Source: Actinomycetes bacterium
GTDB taxonomy: Bacteria > Actinomycetota > Acidimicrobiia > Acidimicrobiales > Palsa-688
Length of the DNA stretch: 7,253 bases
Direction: 5' to 3'
Assembly: GCA_021846485.1 (NCBI GenBank)
Contig: JAJZWW010000160.1
Coordinates: 1 to 7,253, forward strand
The notes under the pieces are model-generated. The model was not told the origin of the DNA, made no database searches, and saw only the letters and a list, made by a program, of their open reading frames with translations. This document shows, in pieces, positions 1 through 5,336 of the stretch. A program made the position numbers and the translations under genes. Positions within the stretch are counted from its first letter, which is position 1; each line of letters starts with the position of its first letter.

Positions 1-1599
1 GCCACGGGCACCGAGCTCGGCGAGGCGGGGGGTCTGGATCGACCCGATGAACGCCCCGTCGCGGTTGACGACCGGCGCGCCGGGCAGCTGCGCCTCCTGC
101 AGGATGGCGAGGGCGTCGGGCGCGGAGACCGACGCGGCGAGCACGAGGAGGGGCGGGTGCATCAAGGCGGTCACCGGCACCGACGCCGGGTCGGGCACCC
201 CGAGGTCGAAGCGGTGGGCGGGGGAGTCGCCACGCCGCCGGAGCTGGCCGCGGTAGATCGTCGCCTCTCCGACGACCAGCATCGAGAAGGCCAGGGCGAC
301 CATCGCGGGAGGCAGCAGGGCGAGGCTGCCGGTCATCTCGGCGACCATCAGGAGCACCGCGATCGGCGCGTGGGCGGCCGCCCCGAAGCAGGCGGCCATC
401 CCGACGATCACGAAGGCGACCTGGTCGTGGGGGGTCAACCCGGCGAGGTGGAACAGCCTCCAGAGGACCGCCCCGCTGGCGCCCCCGATCACCATTCCCG
501 GCCCGAAGATGCCCGCCGAGCCGCCCGAGCCGATCGTGAGGCTGGTGGCGAGGATCTTGCCGAGGGGCACGAGGACCACCAGGTACAAGGGGATGGCCAT
601 CAGCGTGTGCAGGCCGAGCTCGGCCTGCAGCTCCCCGTAGCCGGTGCCGAGCACGCCGGGTACGGCCAGGCCGATCAGCCCGACCACCACCCCGGCGGCG
701 GCGGGTCGCAGGGCGCGGGGCCCGGGCCAGGAGGCGAACCACCCGGCCAGCCCGTAGAACGACTTGGTGTACAGCCACCCCATCGCCCCGGCGAACAGCC
801 CGACCACGACGAAGAGCAGGTACTGCCAGGCGTGGGCCACGCCGGCGCCGGCGTGCGAGCCGAACATCGGGGTGAAGTTGCCGGTGGCGAGGCTGAAGAT
901 GACGTAGCCGACGACGCTGGCCACGACGCTCGGCAGGAGCGCCTCGATCTCGACGTCGTCGGTGTAGAGCAGCTCCACGCCGAGCAGGGCGCCCCCGAAG
1001 GGTGCCCGGAAGATCGCCCCGATCCCCGAGGCGATCCCGGCGGCGACGCACAGCCGCGAGTCGGCCGGGGTGAGGTTGAGGGTGCGGGCGAGGACCGAGC
1101 CGAACCCCGAGGAGATCTGGGCGGTGGGACCCTCCCGGCCTCCCGACCCGCCCGACCCGATGGTGATCGCGCTGGCGAGGAGCTTCACCCCGATCACCCT
1201 CGGCCGGACCCCCTTGGGGTTGGTGTGCACCGCCTTTATCGCCGCGTCGGTCCCGTGGCCCTCCGCCTCGGGGGCGAGCCAGAACACGAGGGCCCCGGCG
1301 ACCAGGCCGCCGCCGCCGGCGACGAGCGGGATGGCCCACGGCCGGGAGAACCCGCTCGCCGCCCGGTAGCCGCCCTCGCCGGCGGTGGTCGCCGGCCGGT
1401 ACCCCCCGACGTCGACCAGCAGCAGGTGGGTGGCGAGGTGCAGCCCGTCGTAGAAGGCCACCGCCCCGAAGCCGGCGACCACCCCGATCAGGGTTCCGAG
1501 GACCAGCCATTTGCGCAGGTAGGGCGCCGCGCGGACCCCCGAGAGGGCCTGGCCGGCGATGCGCCGGCCGACGACGCTCAGGGGCTGGTGGGTCCTCAC
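1..1599 (-). CDS. ClC-family chloride channel/antiporter with C-terminal CBS domain (3' end outside window)
   Basis: An integral membrane protein that moves chloride or similar anions, either by channel flow or by anion/proton exchange. The leftward frame is open for 533 codons and runs off the left edge. ClC hallmarks are clear: GREGP at residues 154-158 with the gating glutamate E156; GIFGP at 363-367, whose F365 matches the anion-coordinating Phe; and Y449 in an IYRGQL context, matching the central anion-binding Tyr. Many hydrophobic helices lie between residues 30 and 445. From about residue 473 a soluble CBS domain begins (around VTALMHPP), and it is cut by the window end. The start is GTG at 1599: an in-frame TAG lies immediately upstream, so no earlier start is possible, and no good Shine-Dalgarno is visible. 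Unusually, H115 lies where the first motif normally has a Ser, and L210 lies at the usual inner proton-glutamate position. The gene is divergent from galE. The family call is secure; channel versus exchanger is not decided. Confidence 0.95.
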   Translation of the reverse strand, partial: MRTHQPLSVVGRRIAGQALSGVRAAPYLRKWLVLGTLIGVVAGFGAVAFYDGLHLATHLLLVDVGGYRPATTAGEGGYRAASGFSRPWAIPLVAGGGGLVAGALVFWLAPEAEGHGTDAAIKAVHTNPKGVRPRVIGVKLLASAITIGSGGSGGREGPTAQISSGFGSVLARTLNLTPADSRLCVAAGIASGIGAIFRAPFGGALLGVELLYTDDVEIEALLPSVVASVVGYVIFSLATGNFTPMFGSHAGAGVAHAWQYLLFVVVGLFAGAMGWLYTKSFYGLAGWFASWPGPRALRPAAAGVVVGLIGLAVPGVLGTGYGELQAELGLHTLMAIPLYLVVLVPLGKILATSLTIGSGGSAGIFGPGMVIGGASGAVLWRLFHLAGLTPHDQVAFVIVGMAACFGAAAHAPIAVLLMVAEMTGSLALLPPAMVALAFSMLVVGEATIYRGQLRRRGDSPAHRFDLGVPDPASVPVTALMHPPLLVLAASVSAPDALAILQEAQLPGAPVVNRDGAFIGSIQTPRLAELGARG

Positions 1600-1712
1600 C
1601 TACGGGCAGCGCGGGCGAGAAGGTGCATTCAGACATTGTTGCACCATGCATGTATTGGGTGCGAATCCGGTCGGGCCGGGGGGAGGCCCCGGCATCGGCC
1701 AGACTGGTGCCG
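1600..1712. promoter_or_regulatory. Divergent clc/galE promoter region with dyad half-sites
   Basis: This 113-bp spacer separates two divergent genes and should hold both promoters. An AT-richer island at about 1623-1660 stands out from the GC-rich surroundings. It contains GGTGCA (1622-1627) and TGCACC (1640-1645), a perfect 6-bp inverted repeat with a 12-nt spacer. A third half-site, GGTGC, lies at 1658-1662. The palindrome ATGCAT lies between the second and third half-sites (1646-1651). I could not assign convincing -35/-10 hexamers for either gene. A transcription-factor operator is an inference. Confidence 0.5.
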
Positions 1713-2726
1713 ATGACGATCCTCGTGACCGGCGGAGCCGGCTACATCGGCTCCCTCACCGCCAGGCTGCTCGCGGAGCGGGGGCGGGAGGTGGTGCTGC
1801 TCGACTCGCTGGAGCGGGGGTGCCGGGCAGCGGCGCGCGACCTCCCCCTGGTGGTGGGTGACGTCGCCGACCCCTCCACGGTGCGCGCGGTGGTCGACGA
1901 GCACCGCGTGGACGCCCTGGTGCACTTCGCCGCGTACAAGGCCGCCGGCGAGTCGATGGAGCAGCCGGGGAGGTATTTCCGCAACAACGTCGGCGCGACC
2001 GCCGCGTTGCTCGAATCCGCCGCCGGCGCCGGGGTCGAGCGGGTGGTGTTCTCCTCCTCCGCGGCGGTCTACGGCACCCCCGACGCCCTCCCGGTGACCG
2101 AGGCGGCGCCGCTCCGCCCCGAGAGCCCCTACGGGGAGAGCAAGGCGTTGGTCGAGGCCATGCTCGGCTGGCTCGACCGGCTCGGCGGGCTGCGGTCGGT
2201 GAGCCTGCGGTACTTCAACGCCGCCGGCGCCTGGCCGGACGGGAGCCTGGGCGAGGACTGGACGCTCACCACCAACTTGGTGCCGGTGGTGATGAAGGCG
2301 TTGCTCGGCCGGCGCCCGCCGCTGCAGGTGTTCGGCAGCGACTACCCGACGCCGGACGGCACCGCCATCCGCGACTACGTCCACGTGGTCGACCTCGCCG
2401 AGGCCCACCTCGCGGCCCTCTGTCACCTGGAGTCGGGTGGCGCCTCGGCGGCAGTCAACCTCGGGACCGGGGTTGGCTCGTCGGTCCGGGAGGTGCTCGA
2501 TGCAGCCGAGCGGGCCAGCGGCCGGCCGGTGCCTCACGAGCTCGCCCCCCGCCGGCCGGGCGACCCGGTGGCGGTCTACGCCGACAACCGCCTGGCGGCC
2601 GAGCTGCTCGGCTGGAAGCCGCGCCTCGGCCTCGACGACATCGTCGCCTCCGCGTGGGCCTGGCACTCGAGCCACCCCGACGGCTACCCCGCGGGCGGCC
2701 ACCACCCCGACGGCCATGGGAGCTGA
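1713..2726 (+). CDS. galE: UDP-glucose 4-epimerase (GalE)
   Basis: A cytoplasmic NAD-dependent short-chain dehydrogenase/reductase that interconverts UDP-glucose and UDP-galactose, feeding the Leloir pathway and cell-envelope polysaccharide synthesis. The 337-residue length is normal for GalE. The Rossmann motif TGGAGYIG is at residues 6-13. The catalytic Ser is S116 in FSSSAAVYG, and the YxxxK pair is Y140/K144. LRYFNAAGA and the RPGDP region also match extended SDR epimerases. The ATG at 1713 is chosen because the Rossmann fold begins directly after it; an upstream in-frame ATG at 1623 would add 30 residues without homology character and enter the promoter island. The position equivalent to E. 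coli Y299, the substrate gatekeeper, appears to be V288, which might widen specificity to N-acetylated sugars (inference). The tail from about residue 318 is His/Gly-rich with two HPDG copies. tesB follows after 8 bp. Confidence 0.95.
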   Translation: MTILVTGGAGYIGSLTARLLAERGREVVLLDSLERGCRAAARDLPLVVGDVADPSTVRAVVDEHRVDALVHFAAYKAAGESMEQPGRYFRNNVGATAALLESAAGAGVERVVFSSSAAVYGTPDALPVTEAAPLRPESPYGESKALVEAMLGWLDRLGGLRSVSLRYFNAAGAWPDGSLGEDWTLTTNLVPVVMKALLGRRPPLQVFGSDYPTPDGTAIRDYVHVVDLAEAHLAALCHLESGGASAAVNLGTGVGSSVREVLDAAERASGRPVPHELAPRRPGDPVAVYADNRLAAELLGWKPRLGLDDIVASAWAWHSSHPDGYPAGGHHPDGHGS

Positions 2727-2749
2727 GGCCAGTCATGGGAGCTGAGGCC
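2715..2749 (+). repeat. 19-bp tandem duplication at the galE/tesB junction
   Basis: The 16-base string CATGGGAGCTGAGGCC occurs at 2715-2730 and again at 2734-2749, separated by AGT, giving a period of 19 bp. The first copy encodes the end of galE (His-Gly-Ser-stop). The second supplies the tesB start ATG and the codons after it. Because 19 is not a multiple of three, the ATG of copy one (2716) is out of frame with tesB and gives only a 9-codon reading frame. GAGG at 2725-2728 in the first copy sits 6 nt before the tesB ATG and may act as its ribosome binding site. Confidence 0.85.
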
Positions 2750-3634
2750 GGGGTGGGGGTGGTGCCTGCGCCGCTCGCCGTCCTGCTCGACACCTTGGAC
2801 CTGGAGACCATCGATCGGAAGCTGTTCCGGGGAAAGACCCCGCCGACGCGCCTGCAGCGCATCTTCGGGGGTCAGGTGGCGGCCCAGGCGCTGGTCGCCG
2901 CCCACCGCAGCGTGCCGGACAAGACGGTCCACAGCCTCCACGCGTACTTCCTGCGGGCGGGAGACCCCGCGGCGCCGGTCGTCTACGAGGTGGACCCGAT
3001 CCGCGACGGCCGCAGCTACGCCACCCGGCGGGTGGTCGGTGTGCAGGACGGCCGGGCTATATTCAACCTCCAGGCTTCGTTCAAGCTGGCCGAGCCGGGC
3101 TACGACCGCCAGGTCCCCTTCCCCGACGGGGTGGCCGAGCCCGCCACGCTGCCCTCCTGGCGGGGCTTCGGGATCGACGAGGCGGCCGAGGACGGGGACC
3201 GCCAGCTCCCGCCACCGTCCTTCCCCTTCGAGCTGCGGATGGCTCCACCCCTCGGGGGCCACGACCGGCTCCTCTGGTTCCGCACCCTCGGCCCCCTACG
3301 CGACGACCCGACCCTCCACGCCTGCGTGGCCGCCTACGCTTCCGACCTCACCCTCCTGTCGGTGCCGATCGAAGCATTCGCCCGTCAGGAGGCCGCCGCC
3401 GGCCGGATGATGGACCCGCCGTCGTTCGTGGCCAGCCTCGACCATGCCATGTGGTTCCACCGACCGTTCCGGGTGGACCGCTGGATGCTCTATGCGCAGT
3501 CCTCGCCGTCGAGCGGGGACGGCCGGGGTCTGTGCCTCGGGCAGATGTTCACCGCCGAGGGGTCGCTGGCGATCACCGTCGTCCAGGAGGGCGCCATCCG
3601 CCCGCCCCTGGCCGGGCGGCCACCGGCCGGCTAG
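2735..3634 (+). CDS. tesB: Acyl-CoA thioesterase II (TesB family)
   Basis: A cytoplasmic double-hotdog thioesterase that hydrolyses acyl-CoA to free fatty acid and CoA. The 299-residue length is close to E. coli TesB. Family landmarks in order: FRGKTPP and FGGQVAAQAL in the first hotdog; HSLHAYFLRAGD; RDGRSYATRRV; then YASDL and the DHAMWFHRPF block in the second. The catalytic triad can be mapped as D204 (in YASDL), S234 (where E. coli has Thr, in ASLDHAMWFH) and Q284 (in VVQEG). The Thr-to-Ser change is conservative and, from memory, seen in actinobacterial homologues. The ATG at 2735 is chosen because DTLDLETIDRKLFRG, the usual N-terminal stretch, follows about 16 residues later and because it clears the galE stop. 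It is probably co-transcribed with galE, although no shared pathway is obvious. Its stop codon abuts the stop of the convergent acetyltransferase gene. Confidence 0.95.
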   Translation: MGAEAGVGVVPAPLAVLLDTLDLETIDRKLFRGKTPPTRLQRIFGGQVAAQALVAAHRSVPDKTVHSLHAYFLRAGDPAAPVVYEVDPIRDGRSYATRRVVGVQDGRAIFNLQASFKLAEPGYDRQVPFPDGVAEPATLPSWRGFGIDEAAEDGDRQLPPPSFPFELRMAPPLGGHDRLLWFRTLGPLRDDPTLHACVAAYASDLTLLSVPIEAFARQEAAAGRMMDPPSFVASLDHAMWFHRPFRVDRWMLYAQSSPSSGDGRGLCLGQMFTAEGSLAITVVQEGAIRPPLAGRPPAG

Positions 3635-4162
3635 CTAGGGGATCAGCGGCGGCCGGGGGTGGCTGCCGGGGTCGCCGAGCAGCAGCTGCATCAAGGCGAC
3701 GTCGAGCCACCGGCCGAACTTGCGTCCCACCTCCCGCTCGACGCCGACCAGCTCGAAGCCGCAGCTGCGGTGGAGCCGGATGGAGGCCTCGTGGCTGCCG
3801 ACCACCCGGGCCATCACCGCGTGGAAGCCGTGGTCGGCGGCGAGCTCGACGACCGCCTCTAGCAGCAGCCGCCCGACGCCGCCACCCCGGGCGTCGCGCG
3901 CCACGTAGACCGAGTCCTCGACCGTCGTACGGTAGGCGGGGCGGGAGCGGTAAGGCGACAGCGAGGCGAACCCGAGCACCCTGCCAGAGCCGTCGACCGC
4001 GACCACCGCCGGGTGGGCGCCGCGGTGCTCGTCGATCCACTGCAGCTGCTCGTCGAGGGTGCGGGCCACGAGGTCGAAGGTGACCGTCGACTCGGTCACC
4101 TCACGGTTGTATATCGCCCGCACCGCCTCGGCGTCGTCCCGGCGGACCTGGCGCAGCTCCAT
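3635..4162 (-). CDS. GNAT N-acetyltransferase, phosphinothricin/methionine-sulfone acetyltransferase group
   Basis: An acetyl-CoA-dependent N-acetyltransferase of 175 residues, presumably cytoplasmic. Residues 1-160 form a complete GNAT domain. IYNREV at 18-23, VEDSVYV at 81-87, the CoA pyrophosphate loop R92-G-G-G-V-G97 (RxxGxG), HRSCGFE at 131-137 and VGRKFGRWLD at 145-154 are the pattern of the Pat/MddA/MnaT group. Those enzymes acetylate methionine sulfone, methionine sulfoximine, phosphinothricin or related amino acids. The exact substrate cannot be read from sequence. The domain starts at ATG 4162; an in-frame ATG at 4207 would add 15 residues without domain content. Neither start has a Shine-Dalgarno, but TAGCCT lies 7 nt before ATG 4162, consistent with a leaderless mRNA. 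It is convergent with tesB with no spacer and divergent from the tRNA-Thr transcript. Confidence 0.93.
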   Translation of the reverse strand: MELRQVRRDDAEAVRAIYNREVTESTVTFDLVARTLDEQLQWIDEHRGAHPAVVAVDGSGRVLGFASLSPYRSRPAYRTTVEDSVYVARDARGGGVGRLLLEAVVELAADHGFHAVMARVVGSHEASIRLHRSCGFELVGVEREVGRKFGRWLDVALMQLLLGDPGSHPRPPLIP

Positions 4163-4169
4163 CGGCGGG

Positions 4170-4175
4170 AGGCTA
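4170..4175 (-). promoter_or_regulatory. Candidate -10 hexamer (TAGCCT) for a leaderless acetyltransferase mRNA
   Basis: On the minus strand TAGCCT fits the actinobacterial TANNNT -10 pattern and is separated from ATG 4162 by 7 nt. That would place transcription start at or next to the A of the start codon. This agrees with the absence of a ribosome binding site. No clear -35 was found. Confidence 0.4.
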
Positions 4176-4215
4176 CCGGCGCGCGCCGCCCGCAGCGGCT
4201 GGCGCATCGCGCGGC

Positions 4216-4221
4216 TAGCAT
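4216..4221 (+). promoter_or_regulatory. Candidate -10 hexamer (TAGCAT) for the tRNA-Thr/tRNA-Met/rpmG transcript
   Basis: TAGCAT matches TANNNT and lies 37 nt before tRNA-Thr, which would give a short 5' leader of about 30 nt. No convincing -35 sits upstream, so this is a weak call. The 4208-4258 gap holds nothing else that I can recognise. Confidence 0.3.
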
Positions 4222-4258
4222 GTCGGAGCCGAGTCGGTCCGTAGCTCCGGTCACATCC

Positions 4259-4331
4259 GCCCCTTTAGCTCAGTCGGCAGAGCACAGCCATGGTAAGGCT
4301 GGTGTCGTCGGTTCGATTCCGACAAGGGGCT
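4259..4331 (+). tRNA. tRNA-Thr (anticodon GGT)
   Basis: A complete cloverleaf folds by eye. The acceptor GCCCCTT (4259-4265) pairs with AAGGGGC (4324-4330). The D arm is GCTC/GAGC, and the anticodon stem is CAGCC/GGCTG around loop ATGGTAA. The T arm is GTCGG-TTCGATT-CCGAC. The anticodon GGT is at 4292-4294 and reads ACC/ACU threonine codons. The discriminator is T4331 and no CCA is encoded, so CCA must be added after transcription. Confidence 0.97.
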
Positions 4332-4332
4332 C

Positions 4333-4409
4333 GGCGGCGTAGCTCAGTTGGTCAGAGCACTCGGCTCATAATCGAGTTGTCGTCGGTTCGAGTCCGACCG
4401 CCGCTACCA
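4333..4409 (+). tRNA. tRNA-Met (anticodon CAT), elongator type, CCA encoded
   Basis: The acceptor GGCGGCG (4333-4339) pairs with CGCCGCT (4399-4405), with G1-U72 as a wobble pair. The anticodon stem CTCGG/TCGAG surrounds CTCATAA with CAT at 4367-4369. The T arm is GTCGG-TTCGAGT-CCGAC. The discriminator is A4406, followed by an encoded CCA. The anticodon stem lacks the three G-C pairs of initiator tRNA, so elongator Met is favoured. A lysidine-modified tRNA-Ile(CAU) is less likely but not excluded. It begins 1 nt after tRNA-Thr, so the two must be cut from one precursor. Confidence 0.93.
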
Positions 4410-4415
4410 CTGCGA

Positions 4416-4458
4416 GGGACACCAGCCGGGCCGAGGTCGCGCTCCCCGGCTGGGTCCC
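4416..4458 (+). terminator. Long GC-rich hairpin between tRNA-Met and rpmG (possible terminator or processing element)
   Basis: GGGAC (4416-4420) pairs with GTCCC (4454-4458), and CCAGCCGGG (4422-4430) pairs perfectly with CCCGGCTGG (4445-4453). Only A4421 is bulged. A further GAG/CTC pairing (4433-4435 with 4442-4444) is possible within the loop. No T-tract follows, so this is not a classical intrinsic terminator. It may be a U-less terminator, an RNA stabiliser or a processing signal separating the tRNAs from rpmG mRNA. Confidence 0.55.
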
Positions 4459-4491
4459 GCCGCCCTGGTACCATGAGCCCCGGGAGGAACC

Positions 4492-4656
4492 GTGCCGAAA
4501 AACGACAAGCGTGTGAAAGTCACCCTCGCCTGCGACGTCTGCAAGCGTCGCAACTACATCACGATGAAGAACAAGACCAACGATCGCGAGCGCATCGAGA
4601 TGAAGAAGTACTGCCGCTGGGAGCGCCAGCACACCTTGCACAAAGAGACCCGCTAG
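4492..4656 (+). CDS. rpmG: 50S ribosomal protein L33 (RpmG)
   Basis: A small structural protein of the large ribosomal subunit near the E site, 54 residues, normal for L33. Family signature: VTLAC14-DVC17 (CxxC), KRRNYIT, KNKTNDRERIEMKKY and the C-terminal HTLHKETR. In zinc-binding L33 a second CxxC follows KKY; here it reads C41-R-W-E44, so three of the four usual zinc cysteines remain and the fourth is Glu. The start is GTG 4492, with GGGAGG at 4482-4487 as Shine-Dalgarno at a short 4-nt spacing. An ATG at 4473 is out of frame. The gene follows tRNA-Thr and tRNA-Met, as commonly seen in Actinomycetota, and is followed 5 bp later by a sigma factor gene, suggesting co-transcription. Confidence 0.95.
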   Translation: MPKNDKRVKVTLACDVCKRRNYITMKNKTNDRERIEMKKYCRWERQHTLHKETR

Positions 4657-4661
4657 CCACC

Positions 4662-5336
4662 GTGGCCGCCCCGGCAGCCGCAGCCCCGCCGCCGGCGCTC
4701 CCGCGCCTGGTCCCGGCCCAGGTCGCCCCCGCTCGGGAGCGGCGCCGCGGCCTGCCGCTGCGGGGCGCGGACCACCCCGACCTCGCCCGACTGGTCGACG
4801 CCGCCCGCGGCGGGGACCGCGACGCCCTCGCTCAGCTGGTGCAGGCGACGTACCCCGAGGCCTACACCCTGGCGTACCGTCTGACCGGCAACGAGGAGGA
4901 CGCACGCGACGTGGTCCAGGAGGCCTACCTGCGAGCCCAGCGGGGTCTCGGCCGCTTCCGGGGAGACGCCCAGTTCACCACCTGGCTGTACCGGATCACC
5001 GCCAACTGCGCCTCGACGCTGGTGAGCAAGCGGCGCCGGTCGGCCACGGTCCCGCTGACCGAGGAGATGGCGGTGGTCGACGCCCGGCCCGACCGGGACC
5101 CCGAGTGGCGGGCGAGCAGCCAGGCCGATCGGGAGCTGGTCGCCGCCTCGCTCGCCGGGCTCCCGCCCCGCCTGCGCAAGGTGATCGTGCTCCGGGACAT
5201 CTACGACCTGTCCCACCAGGCCATCGCCGACCAGCTCGGCATCTCCGAGGCGGCGGCCAAGGTCCGCTTGCACCGGGCCCGCCGGCGGCTCAAGGAGTCC
5301 CTGGTCGACAGGGGGAAGAGTGGCGAACCTGGTTGA
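4662..5336 (+). CDS. ECF-type RNA polymerase sigma factor (sigma-70 group 4)
   Basis: An alternative sigma factor directing RNA polymerase to stress- or envelope-responsive promoters; the regulon is unknown. The 224 residues contain region 2 at about 53-116, including DVVQEAYLRA (region 2.2) and FTTWLYRITANC around W108 (regions 2.3-2.4). Region 4 lies at about 160-213, starting at LPPRLRKVIVLRDIYDLSHQ and ending in the helix-turn-helix AIADQLGISEAAAKVRLHRA. There is no region 3 and no SnoaL-like C-terminal domain. The first 40 or so residues are Ala/Pro/Arg-rich and not part of the sigma fold. GTG 4662 is the only reasonable start: the next in-frame GTG (4839) falls inside region 2. It has no Shine-Dalgarno and lies 5 bp after rpmG, suggesting translational coupling. 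The 3' end overlaps the anti-sigma gene by 17 nt, as usual for a sigma/anti-sigma pair. Confidence 0.93.
   Translation: MAAPAAAAPPPALPRLVPAQVAPARERRRGLPLRGADHPDLARLVDAARGGDRDALAQLVQATYPEAYTLAYRLTGNEEDARDVVQEAYLRAQRGLGRFRGDAQFTTWLYRITANCASTLVSKRRRSATVPLTEEMAVVDARPDRDPEWRASSQADRELVAASLAGLPPRLRKVIVLRDIYDLSHQAIADQLGISEAAAKVRLHRARRRLKESLVDRGKSGEPG

Noticed and set aside
157..1716. 519-codon rightward open frame opposite the ClC gene
   Set aside because: Its translation is a low-complexity Gly/Asp/Arg/Pro mixture with no domain, while the opposite strand encodes a clear ClC protein with all motifs. Long antisense frames are expected at this GC content.
1629..2717. 362-codon leftward open frame opposite galE
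   Set aside because: It is the antisense shadow of galE, with Arg/Gly/His-rich composition and no recognisable motif.
2716..2745. Nine-codon peptide starting at the first ATG of the galE/tesB duplication
   Set aside because: It arises from the duplication itself, overlaps both genes and has no independent support. A leader peptide role cannot be excluded but nothing favours it.
4259..4409. tRNA genes as integration sites for a mobile element
   Set aside because: I see no second copy of a tRNA 3' end, no integrase and no foreign-looking genes. The neighbours are core genes in a normal order.
4290..4661. N-terminal extension of the sigma factor frame across the tRNAs and rpmG
   Set aside because: The frame is open by chance upstream. 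It would overlap tRNA-Thr, tRNA-Met and all of rpmG, so the GTG at 4662 is used instead.
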